This document shows positions 1 to 8,924 of a DNA stretch of 64,000 nt, one piece after another. Source of the stretch: Tateyamaria sp. Alg231-49 (lineage in GTDB: Bacteria > Pseudomonadota > Alphaproteobacteria > Rhodobacterales > Rhodobacteraceae); the NCBI RefSeq assembly GCF_900143535.1, contig NZ_FRFA01000002.1:62001-126000 (forward strand), read 5' to 3'. A model generated the notes under the pieces. It saw only the letters and a list, made by a program, of their open reading frames with translations, did not search any database and was not told the DNA's origin. Every line of letters starts with the position of its first letter. Within the stretch, counting starts at the first letter, position 1. A program made the position numbers and the translations under genes.

Positions 1-2
1 TT

Positions 3-1880
3 GGCGTTTTGATCCTCTTCCGCAAGGAGGTGCGCCCCTACACCGAAGACGAAATCGCACTGGTCGAGACTTTTGCCGCACAGGCCGTCATTGCCATCGA
101 GAATGTCGGCCAGTTCCGCGAAGTGCAGGAGCGGTTGAAGCGGGAGGCTGCAACATCCGAGGTTCTATCGATCATTAGCCAATCTCGTGATGACGAACGG
201 CCCGTGTTTGACACCATCCTCAAGAAGGCAGCGGAACTTTGCAGTGCCAACCAAGCCTCATTGCAGCTTGCCAACGCTGAGCGGACGCACTTTGGAGTTG
301 CCGCCTATTGGGGGTTCGAGGAGACCGCATTTCAAGTTGGTGGGTCCGCTCCACTGGACAGTGGGCGCCCAATTCCACAGGTCATAAGCACCGGATGCTC
401 CACGAACATCAAGGACTTGAGTCAGTCGGACCATTACCTTCAAGAAGATCCGATCATTACGCATGTGGTCGACATCGAAGGGATTCGTTCATGGCTCATC
501 GTTCCGTTGATGAAAGACAAACAAGCGATTGGTGCCATCGCGCTCAGTCGCCGCGAAGTCAAATCATTCAACGAATTTGAAATTGCTCTGGTCGAAACCT
601 TTGCCGCCCAGGCCGTGATCGCCATTGAGAACGTGCGCCAATTCCGAGAAGTGCAAGAGCGGCTGGAGCGAGAGGCGGCGACCAGCGAAATCCTAAGAGT
701 GATCAGTCAAAGCCAAGAAGACGAGGCGCAGGTTTTTGATATCATCCTGGAAAAGTCGGTGATCCTGTGCCAGGCGGATCAGTCTGTTTTATTTTTGATA
801 AATGCCGAGCGCACATCGATGTACTTGGCCGCTCATTGGGGACATTCTCGCACCGAATTTAGTATCGGTCGGTCATGGCCCCTTGAGGCCGCGATGTCGG
901 CGACGGAGGCGATCCGCTCGACACTGGTGCAGCATATTTTGGACTTCGCAGAAACTGAGCGCTACAAAAGCCGTGAAGAAGAAGCCGTTCAAATGGTTGA
1001 GAACGAAGGAATCCGTACGCGGCTGGTTGTTCCATTGTTGCGAGATGGGGTTGCGATCGGTGCCATTGCAATGAGCCGTCGCGAAGTCCGTGCGTTTGCA
1101 GCGTCTGAGATCAAGCTTGCCGAAACTTTCGCCGCTCAAGCCGTAATCGCCATCGAGAACGTCCGCCAATTCAAGGCACTAGAGCGGCTAAATGCCGAAC
1201 TGGGTGAGCGGGTCGAAGAGCAGGTCGGCGAGATTGAACGGATGGGCCGTCTCAAGCGGTTCCTGCCCGCTGCAGTCGCAGACACGGTGGTGTCACAGGG
1301 CTCGGACAATCTGCTCAAGAGCCATCGCGCTCTGCTGGGCGTTCTGTTCTGTGACATCCGCGGTTTTACCGCCTTTTGTGAGACTGCCGAGCCCGAGGAA
1401 ACCATCGAGGTTCTCCAATCCTACCACGAAGAGATGGGTGCGCTGATTGCGGCGCACGGGGCCGGCGTTGATACCCGCGCGGGCGACGGGATCATGGTGT
1501 TATTCAATGATCCGCTGCCCTGTGACGACCCGGCGGGGGATGCCTTGCGCCTTGGTCTTGCGATGCGCGAACGCATGGCCGAGCTGTCCAAGAAGTGGCG
1601 CCGTCATGGACACCGCTTGGGATTTGGCGTTGGGATATCGCTGGGTTATGCCACGGTGGGTATGGTCGGTTCGGCCGGTCGTTTTGATTACACGGCCAGT
1701 GGGACGGCCGTGAACCTTGCGGCGCGCTTGTGTGATCAGGCCAAGGATGGTGAGATATTTTTGAGCCCGCGCGCCTATACTGCGGTGGAGGATGATTTTG
1801 ATGCCGAACCGGTGGGAGATTTGACCCTCAAGGGAATTCACGCGCCGGTCGAGGTGTTTCGGGTCCTTACTGAAAGCTGA
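3..1880 (+). CDS. GAF-domain class III adenylate/guanylate cyclase (5' partial)
   Basis: The reading frame is open at the window edge, so the N-terminus is missing. Counting from the first in-frame TTG at position 9, the visible part holds the tail of one GAF domain (about residues 1-40), two full GAF domains (about 60-200 and 230-375), a coiled-coil-like linker (385-420) and a C-terminal class III nucleotide cyclase domain (about 440-620). The metal-binding Asp residues are visible as CDIRGF (D449) and AGDGIM (D493), and the Asn/Arg transition-state pair as TAVNLAARL. The GAF domains share nearly the same closing sequence (ETFAAQAVIAIENV), so they probably arose by internal duplication. It should make cAMP (or cGMP) in the cytoplasm in response to a ligand or redox cue that I cannot identify. 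The next gene, on the same strand, is an orphan. Confidence 0.9.
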   Translation, partial: GVLILFRKEVRPYTEDEIALVETFAAQAVIAIENVGQFREVQERLKREAATSEVLSIISQSRDDERPVFDTILKKAAELCSANQASLQLANAERTHFGVAAYWGFEETAFQVGGSAPLDSGRPIPQVISTGCSTNIKDLSQSDHYLQEDPIITHVVDIEGIRSWLIVPLMKDKQAIGAIALSRREVKSFNEFEIALVETFAAQAVIAIENVRQFREVQERLEREAATSEILRVISQSQEDEAQVFDIILEKSVILCQADQSVLFLINAERTSMYLAAHWGHSRTEFSIGRSWPLEAAMSATEAIRSTLVQHILDFAETERYKSREEEAVQMVENEGIRTRLVVPLLRDGVAIGAIAMSRREVRAFAASEIKLAETFAAQAVIAIENVRQFKALERLNAELGERVEEQVGEIERMGRLKRFLPAAVADTVVSQGSDNLLKSHRALLGVLFCDIRGFTAFCETAEPEETIEVLQSYHEEMGALIAAHGAGVDTRAGDGIMVLFNDPLPCDDPAGDALRLGLAMRERMAELSKKWRRHGHRLGFGVGISLGYATVGMVGSAGRFDYTASGTAVNLAARLCDQAKDGEIFLSPRAYTAVEDDFDAEPVGDLTLKGIHAPVEVFRVLTES

Positions 1881-2024
1881 GCCTCAATCCCACTTGTGCC
1901 CGGCCCCGTGCAATGAATAAAATTCCTGTATAACTTGTTATCTGCTAGGGTGCTTTGACGCGTAGGTGTTTTGGCAACCTGCTATATTGACGAATGACCC
2001 GACTTCCGCATTTACGGAGCCTAC

Positions 2025-3134
2025 ATGACCTGTTTTTGCCCTCCCCGCGTGGCGCCTCTTGGGGCTCTGACTGCCCCCAAAGCCAGCCTGGCTGTTCGGC
2101 CGGTGCCGCCGCAGATGCCAAAAATGATTGCTGCGCTGGGTCTGCCGATGCCTGATTCCGCTCCCGCGCCTCGGATTGATATGAAAATGGCCGCTGTGAT
2201 GGCCCCCATGGTTGGTCAGTCGTGGGTGCCACCCAAACCACCGGCGTTGATGGGGAGGATGGCGTCGCTGTCCTCTTTGGCCGCCTTTCTGCCGCTGACG
2301 GATATTGCGGCACTGATGGCCGAGCTACAGCAGCTGGTTTCAGAACTGGCCCAGAATGTGCAACCCGTCCTCAGTCAAGCGGCCTACATGCCCAAGAAAC
2401 CCATGCTCAACATGGTCATGGCGGCCCGCATGACATTGTCCATGCGCGCCCAGGGCCTTTGCCCGATGGATCTGTCAGGCCTTGATAGCACCTTTGCTCA
2501 GGCCGAGGGGTTGCCGCCCCACCCGGGCAAAATGAACGCGACCATGAGTGCCGTGCGCGGTATGGGTCCGATCCCGCGCTTTGCACTTCCCATTCCGATG
2601 CAATCCATGGCCATGACCTTGGCCAGCCTTGCCCCACTCGAGACAATTCCGACGTCTCTGTCCATGCCGCCCATCAGCTCGAGCAAATTTGGCGGTGCGG
2701 CGATGGCGATGCTGGCGCAGCTTGCACGCATCCCACCCTTGCCGATTGACGCGAGCAAGCTGTTGTCCGAATTGGCGCGACTTACTGATCTGGCCGCCAT
2801 TCAGGCGGCCTTTGGCGAAGGCGCGATGACCACAACGGGTGTGGGCAAAGTGCAGGCGATGCTGAACTACATGAGCAGGTTGCCGATGCCTCCGATCCCG
2901 CCGATGGCACTGGGGCTACAGCCCAAGCTAGACATGTTGCCCCCACTTCCTGCCGTGGAGGCAGGAGCGCGGATCGCCAGCCTGAACGTGCAGACCTTTA
3001 ACCAAACCTATTCCCTGAGCCCGCCGCGCGTGCCGATCCTGTCGCCACTGATGGCTCTCAATGCGTTGAAAAACGTTTTGGCCGACATTTTGGGTGTGAA
3101 GCCGCATCAGGGGTGCCCGGTCTGTATGGGCTAA
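2025..3134 (+). CDS. Met/Pro-rich orphan protein with terminal Cys motifs
   Basis: 369 residues; I do not recognise the family. The composition is striking: about 35 Met by my count (over 9 percent), many Pro and Ala, and short alternating Met/Pro/Leu stretches (LPMPPIPPMALGL). A CFC motif sits at residues 3-5 and a CPVCMG motif ends the protein, so Cys pairs mark both termini. There is no signal peptide or clear membrane segment, although hydrophobic stretches are frequent. A GGAG ribosome binding site lies 5 bases before the ATG. It follows the cyclase gene by 144 bases and precedes the tRNA-derived repeat array. The composition could suit a metal (copper or silver) binding, methionine-oxidation-sensing or assembly-chaperone role, but that is speculation. 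The frame is long and has its own RBS, so I consider it a real gene. Confidence 0.7.
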   Translation: MTCFCPPRVAPLGALTAPKASLAVRPVPPQMPKMIAALGLPMPDSAPAPRIDMKMAAVMAPMVGQSWVPPKPPALMGRMASLSSLAAFLPLTDIAALMAELQQLVSELAQNVQPVLSQAAYMPKKPMLNMVMAARMTLSMRAQGLCPMDLSGLDSTFAQAEGLPPHPGKMNATMSAVRGMGPIPRFALPIPMQSMAMTLASLAPLETIPTSLSMPPISSSKFGGAAMAMLAQLARIPPLPIDASKLLSELARLTDLAAIQAAFGEGAMTTTGVGKVQAMLNYMSRLPMPPIPPMALGLQPKLDMLPPLPAVEAGARIASLNVQTFNQTYSLSPPRVPILSPLMALNALKNVLADILGVKPHQGCPVCMG

Positions 3135-3180
3135 GCCAACGTACCGCCAGTAGACGCGCAAATCGCACCGACAAAGCAAC

Positions 3181-3524
3181 GGCGTGAGCCGTTGCCCGTA
3201 AGTCAGCGTCCACGGTGGTCATCGGGACCACTGGTCATGCGTGGATTGGCAGGGGAATGGTGGAGCATAGCGGGATCGAACCGCTGCACTCAGGGTGACG
3301 GCGTGAGCCGTTGCCCGTAAGTCAGCGCCCACGGTGGTCATCGGGACCACTGGTCATGCGTGGATTGGTAGAGGAATGGTGGAGCATAGCGGGATCGAAC
3401 CGCTGCACTCAGGGTGACGGCGTGAGCCGTTGCCCGTAAGTCAGCGCCCACGGTGGTCATCGGGACCACTGGTCATGCGTGGATTGGTAGAGGAATGGTG
3501 GAGCATAGCGGGATCGAACCGCTG
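3181..3524. repeat. 119-bp tandem repeat derived from the tRNA-Ala 3' end
   Basis: Two full copies (3181-3299 and 3300-3418) and a third partial copy (3419-3524) that runs into the functional tRNA-Ala gene. They differ by only a few bases. Each copy carries 29 bases matching the tRNA's CCA, acceptor 3' strand and T-arm (3258-3286, 3377-3405, 3496-3524), after which the first two copies diverge from the tRNA. Each unit also holds two hairpins: ACGGC-gtga-GCCGT (extended to CAACGGC/GCCGTTG in copy 1) and GTGGTC-atcgg-GACCAC. Apart from these repeats I see no gene between 3135 and 3495. Confidence 0.95.
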
Positions 3525-3571
3525 ACCTCCTGCATGCCATGCAGGCGCTCTCCCAGCTGAGCTAATGCCCC
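3496..3571 (-). tRNA. tRNA-Ala (GGC anticodon)
   Basis: The reverse strand folds as a full cloverleaf of 76 nt including the encoded CCA. The acceptor pairs GGGGCAT with ATGCTCC (one G-U pair). The D-arm contains AGCTCAGCTGGGAGAGC, the anticodon stem pairs CCTGC with GCAGG around the loop ATGGCAT (anticodon GGC), and the T-arm is AGCGGTTCGATCCCGCT. The sequence downstream of its 3' end is tandemly repeated together with the 3' 29 nt of the tRNA itself. Confidence 0.96.
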
Positions 3572-3664
3572 ATTCCTTGGGCGGCTGTTGCCAGCCGTGC
3601 GCCGCTGATTAGGCGCTTTGAGAGACGGGATCAAGTACTAATCGACCCCGTCCGGCTCGTGTCT

Positions 3665-3997
3665 TTAGCTGTCGTCGTCGTTGGTTGCGACGTCAGCGAT
3701 CTCTTCGAGCGGAACAGTATCTTCGTCCGCGTCGTCGTCATCCAGCAGATCATCATCCAGATCCACGTCGACGTCATCATCATCAACCACCTGATCCTCG
3801 TCCTCGGAGGCTGTGGCGGCCTTGGCCTTGGCTGTGACGGCATCTTCGGCGTCTGCTGCGATCATGCGAGTTTTAGAGCTGTCCAGCTCCACCACATCAC
3901 CAGTATAGGGGCTGACGATGGGCGAACGGTTCATGTCGTAAAACCGTTTGCCCGTGGTTGGGCAGAGGCGTTTGGTGCCCCATTCTTCCTTTGGCAT
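3665..3997 (-). CDS. TIGR02300 family (FYDLN acid domain) protein
   Basis: 110 residues. The N-terminal 45 residues carry the conserved block of this alphaproteobacterial family (WGTKRLCPTTGKRFYDMN, then a PYTG motif), with a single Cys. The rest is an extremely acidic, low-complexity tail rich in Asp and Glu (for example VDDDDVDVDLDDDLLDDDD). I chose the ATG at 3997 because it opens the conserved MPKEEWG start and has AAGGAT about 8 bases upstream; an in-frame upstream extension to 4048 adds non-conserved residues. The family's function is unknown. It is probably a soluble cytoplasmic protein. Its upstream neighbour, the metalloprotease gene, is divergent. Confidence 0.9.
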   Translation of the reverse strand: MPKEEWGTKRLCPTTGKRFYDMNRSPIVSPYTGDVVELDSSKTRMIAADAEDAVTAKAKAATASEDEDQVVDDDDVDVDLDDDLLDDDDADEDTVPLEEIADVATNDDDS

Positions 3998-4127
3998 CGG
4001 GTATCCTTGTGTGTCTGAAGGCCTCGGGCGCGGGTGCGTTTGGGCCATCTCTTATTGAAGCGATTCTGGGCAAGTGCCATAAGGCCAGCACGGAGTCAAA
4101 GCCTTATGGCCAGATAGGGGAAATGGG

Positions 4128-4820
4128 ATGTCGACGCGTGTCCTGCAAGGGGATCCGGATATCGCGCTGACCTTGCGCCGCTCGGCCCGTGCGCGCCGCA
4201 TGACCTTGCGCATCAACCAGATCGACGGGCGGGTCACTCTGACCCTCCCAACACGCGCCAGCGAACGCGAAGCGCTGGCTTTTGCTGAGACAAAACAGGC
4301 ATGGATTCGCAAGCATCTGCAAGCGTCTATGGGCCACGTGGTGGCTGTTTTGGGTGCTCGCATACCTGTGGAAGGCGCGCTGTGCGAAATCGCCACGGGC
4401 ACAGGCCGGCGCGTTTTGTTCGAGGATGGTGTGCTCTATGTGCCGGGCGCAGAAGAGAGAGTGCCCGCCCGCGTTCTTGGCTACCTGAAAACCCGTGCAC
4501 GCGATCGTCTGGCAGGGGCGAGTGATCATTATGCCGCTCGTTTGGGCCGATCCTATTCTGGCATTTCCATACGCGACACACGGTCCCGATGGGGGTCGTG
4601 TTCGAGCGCGGGGCGTTTGATGTATTCTTGGCGTCTGATCATGGCCCCGCCTGCAGTGCTGGATTATGTGGCCGCCCACGAGGTCGCTCATCTGGCGCAA
4701 ATGAACCACTCACCCGCGTTTTGGGCCGAGGTGGAGCGCATTTACGGCCCCTACGCCCCAGCCCGTGCCTGGTTGCGCCGCGAGGGCAATGATCTGCATC
4801 GCTTCCGTTTTGGTGATTGA
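4128..4820 (+). CDS. YgjP/SprT-like M48-type metallopeptidase
   Basis: 230 residues of the YgjP-like metallopeptidase family (DUF45). The zinc site is intact: HEVAH at 184-188, with the likely third ligand in the following NHSPAFW segment. The typical RWGSCSS motif lies at 154-160. A basic N-terminus (residues 15-30) resembles that of family members. There is no signal peptide, so it should act in the cytoplasm; substrates are unknown. GGGGAAATGGG precedes the ATG. It is divergent from the TIGR02300 gene and is followed after 31 bases by a GntR regulator on the same strand. Confidence 0.88.
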   Translation: MSTRVLQGDPDIALTLRRSARARRMTLRINQIDGRVTLTLPTRASEREALAFAETKQAWIRKHLQASMGHVVAVLGARIPVEGALCEIATGTGRRVLFEDGVLYVPGAEERVPARVLGYLKTRARDRLAGASDHYAARLGRSYSGISIRDTRSRWGSCSSAGRLMYSWRLIMAPPAVLDYVAAHEVAHLAQMNHSPAFWAEVERIYGPYAPARAWLRREGNDLHRFRFGD

Positions 4821-4851
4821 CCGCGCGAGCGGCATGTGATCACAAATCCAC

Positions 4852-5502
4852 ATGCAACCTGTTATACCCGCAAAAGAAGCCTCGACCGCCGCCCATGATC
4901 AGGTCTATCGCCGTTTGCGAACGCGGATTATGCATGGTGATATCCTGCCGGGGACGGCCCTGACATTGCGCGGGATCGGCAAGCAGTTTGATGTGTCTAT
5001 GACCCCAGCGCGCGAGGCGGTGCGTCGTTTGGTGGCTGAAGGCGCGCTGACCCTGTCTCAGTCAGGGCGGGTATCGACACCTGAACTCTCCAATGAGCGC
5101 ATAGAAGAATTGGCTGCCCTGCGCGCCCTGATCGAAGTGGAGCTTGCGACCCGCGCCCTTCCGCGTGCGCATTTGGCCTTGATAGAACGGCTGCAAACCA
5201 TCAACGGGGCCGTGGCCGAGGCCGTCGCGCATCGGGATGCGGTCAGCTATATCCGCACAAACCTTGAATTCCACCGCACACTCTATCTGCGGGCACAGGC
5301 CCCTGCCATGCTGGCCATGGCCGAAACGGTTTGGTTGCAGATGGGGCCGACGATGCGCGCCCTATATGGCCGTTTGCGGCGCACCGAGCCGCCGCAATAT
5401 CACCGCCATATCATTGCTGCTCTGCGTGCAGGGGACGAGCCAAGCCTGCGCATTGCGGTGCGGTCCGATGTCACCCAGGGCTTGCGCATGTTGGCGACCT
5501 GA
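4852..5502 (+). CDS. GntR family transcriptional regulator (FadR/FCD subfamily)
   Basis: 216 residues. The winged helix-turn-helix covers about residues 17-77 (VYRRLRTRIMHGDILPG, then MTPAREAVRRLVAEGAL). An all-helical FCD ligand domain follows from about residue 85 to 205, with the usual Asp/His-rich positions (LEFHRTLY). The family typically represses operons for organic-acid or amino-acid use and releases DNA on binding a carboxylate. No divergent catabolic operon adjoins it: upstream is a peptidase gene on the same strand and downstream is accA, convergent. Its target therefore cannot be inferred from context. Confidence 0.9.
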   Translation: MQPVIPAKEASTAAHDQVYRRLRTRIMHGDILPGTALTLRGIGKQFDVSMTPAREAVRRLVAEGALTLSQSGRVSTPELSNERIEELAALRALIEVELATRALPRAHLALIERLQTINGAVAEAVAHRDAVSYIRTNLEFHRTLYLRAQAPAMLAMAETVWLQMGPTMRALYGRLRRTEPPQYHRHIIAALRAGDEPSLRIAVRSDVTQGLRMLAT

Positions 5503-5561
5503 TCGACCTGACCGGCACGACCTTGGACAAGGCGTTGATCGGATCTTCTGACTGGCTTGCG

Positions 5562-6524
5562 TTATGCTGCGAGGCCGGACTGCCCCAAGTTTAGGAACTT
5601 TTCACGCCGTTGCGTGATCAGCGCTTTGGAGTCCATCTTGTCCATATCGCCCAGCATCGCTTTCAGCGTCTTGCCCACAGCGGCCATGGTTTCGTCTGCA
5701 AAGCGATGTGCGCCTCCCAAGGCTTCTGGGATGATGCGGTCAATGACGCCCAGTTGCTTGAGGTCTTGTGCGGTCAGGCGCAGCGCTTCGGCGGCTTCGC
5801 GCATTTTCTCGGAGTCCTTCCACAGAATCGAGGCGCACCCTTCCGGGCTGATCACCGAATAGACGGAGTTTTCGAGCATCGCGATCTTGTTGGCCGTGGC
5901 AAAGGCGACAGCGCCACCTGATCCACCTTCGCCTATGATCACGGAGGCGATGGGAACACCGATTTGCAGGCATTTTTCGGTTGAGCGTGCGATGGCCTCG
6001 GATTGACCGCGTTCCTCTGCCCCTTTGCCGGGGTAAGCACCGGGCGTATCCACCAGCGTGATCAGCGGCAGACCAAAGCGGTCCGCTAAGTCCATCAGCC
6101 GGATCGCCTTGCGATACCCTTCGGGCCGGGCCATGCCGAAATTCCGCGCGATCCGGGATTTGGTGTCGTTGCCTTTCTCATGGCCAAGAACGACGACGGG
6201 CCGGTCGTCGAACCGGGCCAGCCCCCCCATGACCGAATGGTCATCCGCAAAATTGCGGTCCCCGGCCAGCGGTGTGTATTCGGTGAAAAGCGCGTTGATG
6301 TAGTCGACGCAGTGGGGGCGATCAGGATGGCGGGCGACCTGACATTTGCGCCACGGTGAGAGGTTCTTGTAAAGATCCTCGAGCAGTGCTGCGGCTTTGC
6401 CATCCAGCGCCGCTGCCTCGTCTGCGACATCCATGTCCTCGTTTTGCCGACCCAAGGCTCGCAGTTCTTCTGCCTTGCCTTCAATCTCTGCCAGTGGCTT
6501 TTCGAATTCCAGATATTGCGTCAC
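5562..6524 (-). CDS. accA: Acetyl-CoA carboxylase carboxyltransferase subunit alpha
   Basis: 320 residues, the normal length. It matches AccA throughout: N-terminal [19 protein letters not shown], the [12 protein letters not shown] region, and the oxyanion/CoA-binding [20 protein letters not shown] block. Together with AccD it transfers the carboxyl group from carboxybiotin to acetyl-CoA, making malonyl-CoA for fatty-acid synthesis in the cytoplasm. accB, accC and accD are not in the window, which is usual because accA is often separate. It is convergent with the GntR gene and lies 63 bases upstream of the lysE gene's end. Confidence 0.97.
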   Translation of the reverse strand: MTQYLEFEKPLAEIEGKAEELRALGRQNEDMDVADEAAALDGKAAALLEDLYKNLSPWRKCQVARHPDRPHCVDYINALFTEYTPLAGDRNFADDHSVMGGLARFDDRPVVVLGHEKGNDTKSRIARNFGMARPEGYRKAIRLMDLADRFGLPLITLVDTPGAYPGKGAEERGQSEAIARSTEKCLQIGVPIASVIIGEGGSGGAVAFATANKIAMLENSVYSVISPEGCASILWKDSEKMREAAEALRLTAQDLKQLGVIDRIIPEALGGAHRFADETMAAVGKTLKAMLGDMDKMDSKALITQRREKFLNLGQSGLAA

Positions 6525-6587
6525 GCGCGCACACTCCTGCTGCGGTCTTTGGCGTTATATGGCCGGGTGCGGAACCATTTGCAATGT

Positions 6588-7181
6588 TCAGGGAAAGAGC
6601 ACGGGGTAGAGCGAGGCGACCAGTAGAGCCGCCATGGTCCAGTTGAAGGTGCGCAGCCGTACCGGGTTGGTCAAGAACCGGGCCATTTGTTGACCCACGA
6701 TCGTCCATGTGCTGACAGCCGGCAGATTGATTGCGCCGAATACCAGTGCCACCAACGCGATGGCCGCGAATGTGGTGTCTGGCGTGTAGACGGAGACAGC
6801 CGTCAGAGCCATGCTCCAAGCCTTTGGGTTCACCCACTGGAAGGCCGCAGCCTGAAGGAACGTCATCGGAGTGCCGGTGTCCTCGCCTTTGCGCACAGGG
6901 GCGGCGTTCGCGATTTTCCACGCCAGATAGAGCAGGTATACAGCCGAGCCAATTTTCAGAATCTGGTGGCTGATCGGATAGGCGTCAAAGATCTGCACCA
7001 ACCCGGCTCCGACCAGCAAAAGCATCAGAGAAAACCCGATTCCGATGCCGAGCATGTGCGGCACGGTGCGCCGGAATCCGAAATTGGCCCCCGACGCCAT
7101 AAGCATCAGGTTGTTCGGGCCCGGGGTGATCGAGCTGACAAAGGCAAAGGCGGCAAGCGCTGGAACGAGATCAAATGTCAT
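6588..7181 (-). CDS. LysE/RhtB family amino-acid exporter
   Basis: 197 residues with about six hydrophobic membrane segments and the family signature near the N-terminus (FVSSITPGPNNLMLMASG). I chose the ATG at 7181; the in-frame extension to 7250 would run into the divergent regulator's promoter. The family exports amino acids or homoserine-type compounds by proton exchange at the inner membrane. It is divergent from an Lrp/AsnC regulator with about 70 bases between starts. That is the classic arrangement for an exporter controlled by a regulator sensing its substrate. Confidence 0.9.
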   Translation of the reverse strand: MTFDLVPALAAFAFVSSITPGPNNLMLMASGANFGFRRTVPHMLGIGIGFSLMLLLVGAGLVQIFDAYPISHQILKIGSAVYLLYLAWKIANAAPVRKGEDTGTPMTFLQAAAFQWVNPKAWSMALTAVSVYTPDTTFAAIALVALVFGAINLPAVSTWTIVGQQMARFLTNPVRLRTFNWTMAALLVASLYPVLFP

Positions 7182-7253
7182 GGGCAATAAATGGACATAA
7201 ACGAGCGATATGAAATTGCAAAAACGCCGAAATTTGTCTAGCCTGTGCAATTA

Positions 7254-7706
7254 ATGACTAATATCGACCAAATATCCGAACGAATTGTGCAAGAACTGAG
7301 TCGCGATGGTCGGTTGAGCAATATTGCACTCGCGGATCGCGTGGGTCTGTCGCCTTCGGCCTGTCTGCGCCGTGTGCAGGATCTTGAGCGGCGTGGGGTC
7401 ATCACCGGATACCGCGCCATACTTGATCGCTCCAAACTGGGCGGCGGATTTGTCGCCTACATTGGGGTTGGCCTAAGCGCTCATTCCAAGGCCAGCCAGG
7501 AAGCGTTTGAGCGTGCTATTGCGCGCGCGCCGGAAGTGCGTGAGTGCCATAACATCACCGGCACCATCGAATACTTGCTGCGCGTCGAATGTGCCGACAT
7601 TGCCAGCTACAAGCTGTTTCACACCGAGATGCTGGGGGCGTTGCCAGATGTGAATTCTATCACGTCCTATGTGGTGCTGGGATCGCCCAAGGACGAGCGC
7701 GCCTGA
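7254..7706 (+). CDS. Lrp/AsnC family transcriptional regulator
   Basis: 150 residues from the ATG at 7254; a GTG at 7245 would add three residues. The N-terminal AsnC-type helix-turn-helix lies at about residues 5-55 (ELSRDGRLSNIALADRVG and SPSACLRRVQDLERRGVI). A C-terminal alpha/beta effector domain runs from about 65 to 145 and contains the EVRECHNITGTIEYLLRVEC strand-turn region of this fold. It probably regulates the divergent LysE-type exporter and itself in response to an amino acid. The effector is not visible from sequence. Confidence 0.93.
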   Translation: MTNIDQISERIVQELSRDGRLSNIALADRVGLSPSACLRRVQDLERRGVITGYRAILDRSKLGGGFVAYIGVGLSAHSKASQEAFERAIARAPEVRECHNITGTIEYLLRVECADIASYKLFHTEMLGALPDVNSITSYVVLGSPKDERA

Positions 7707-7775
7707 TATCGGAGCGAGCGGGAACGAGGCACCAACCCCTCGCGTGCACGGTATTTCTAGCCAAAAGAAGTGGGA

Positions 7776-8243
7776 TCAGTTCGCCGCTTCTGTGCTGATA
7801 GCGGCGAAGATCGTGTCGAGCTCGCTTGCCAGTTTTGTCAGTTCGGGCCCTGCATCATCTGCGTAAGGTGCAAAGACCGTGGATGGCAGTTTGTAGCTGA
7901 GCGTCGCTGTGCCGTCCTCGTTTTCAGTGACGTACATCCGAATAGGCGCTTCGATCATGGCCGCAGTCGATAGGTTCAGTATGTTGACGGCGTAGACGTT
8001 GTTGAACAGCCCGATCACCCGATTGCCGGGGATAGTGATCCCCCGCTTTTTCGCGGCCCCGGTTGGACCGGCTTGGGTAACGACACCCATCTTGTTGGCT
8101 TTGGCGGCGGATTTGACGTCATCGACCAGTTGCCCGAACGGCTTGGTCGTGCGGGTTACAGACCAGCCGTCCCGCGCCGTCATTTCAGCGTGGGCGAGTG
8201 AGGCCGTTAGGATCAAAAGGAATGCTGCAAAGAGGTGGCGCAT
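7776..8243 (-). CDS. Exported DUF302 domain protein
   Basis: 155 residues. A clear signal peptide (MRHLFAAFLLILTASLAHA) is followed by a DUF302 domain from about residue 25 to 150. Features include FGQLVDDVKSAAKANKMGVV near the N-terminus and the GNRVIGLFNN block of the family. The start at 8243 is fixed by the signal peptide; the frame stays open upstream to 8417. DUF302 proteins are small and periplasmic, of unclear function, often linked to redox or sulfur metabolism. It is divergent from the lytic-transglycosylase gene. A degenerate dispersed repeat motif (7750-7770) lies just past its stop. Confidence 0.85.
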   Translation of the reverse strand: MRHLFAAFLLILTASLAHAEMTARDGWSVTRTTKPFGQLVDDVKSAAKANKMGVVTQAGPTGAAKKRGITIPGNRVIGLFNNVYAVNILNLSTAAMIEAPIRMYVTENEDGTATLSYKLPSTVFAPYADDAGPELTKLASELDTIFAAISTEAAN

Positions 8244-8416
8244 GGGTTGGCTCCTACAGTTTGGGCAACCAATGCACGGCGCACGTGGCCTTGCCCAATC
8301 ACGTCTGTGTGCGCACAGGTTCGCCGGTGTTGGCCAGCCAACACATCTGTGACTGGTCGCGTCCATGCGTCCGGTGTACGTGGATGCCACCCGAAACCAC
8401 CGCGAGGCCCTTGCCA

Positions 8417-8884
8417 ATGCGATTTCTTGTTCTTGCCTTTGTCCTTGCCTTGGCGGCCTGTTCTTCGCCGCAGCCAGAGCCGATCAAAGCTGTTGAGTTG
8501 TACCCGAACGAAACACCGGAACTGCGTATGCTGATCGAGGCGGCTGCAGCCGAGAACGACGTTCCCGTCGCTCTCGTCCAGAAGGTTGTTATTCGCGAAA
8601 GCACGCACCGTCCCAGCGCGCGTAACGGGCCCTATTATGGATTGATGCAAATTCTGCCCGCCACGGCTCGCAGCATGGGGTTTAGTGGCGTACCCAATGA
8701 CCTCTTGGATGCCGAGACCAACTTGCGTTACGCGACACGCTATTTGCGCGGCGCGTGGTTGGTGTCCGATGGGGACATGGACACAGCCGTCATGTGGTAT
8801 GCGCGTGGCTATTATTTTGAGGCCAAACGTCGTGGACTGGTCGCCGAAACGGGTGTAGATGGGCAGAGGGTTTGGCCGGACTAG
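8417..8884 (+). CDS. Small lytic transglycosylase (SLT) lipoprotein
   Basis: 155 residues. It begins with a lipoprotein signal ending in LAAC (Cys15), so it is probably lipid-anchored in the envelope. The SLT/goose-lysozyme-like domain covers about residues 35-145, with the catalytic Glu in IRESTHRP (E61), the YYGLMQILPATARSMG motif and NLRYATRYL. It should cleave peptidoglycan glycan strands to anhydromuropeptides. The start was set at the Met before the signal peptide; the frame is open upstream to 8198. It is short for the family but keeps all core motifs. It is divergent from the DUF302 gene and convergent with mcl1. Confidence 0.88.
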   Translation: MRFLVLAFVLALAACSSPQPEPIKAVELYPNETPELRMLIEAAAAENDVPVALVQKVVIRESTHRPSARNGPYYGLMQILPATARSMGFSGVPNDLLDAETNLRYATRYLRGAWLVSDGDMDTAVMWYARGYYFEAKRRGLVAETGVDGQRVWPD

Positions 8885-8924
8885 GGGTGGCGTGCCAAAG
8901 GCACCCCACCTCCTGGCTGGTGCT

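Noticed and set aside
3181-3524. CRISPR-like array
   Set aside because: The units are 119 bp, nearly identical over their whole length with no variable spacers, and contain tRNA sequence; this is a tandem duplication.
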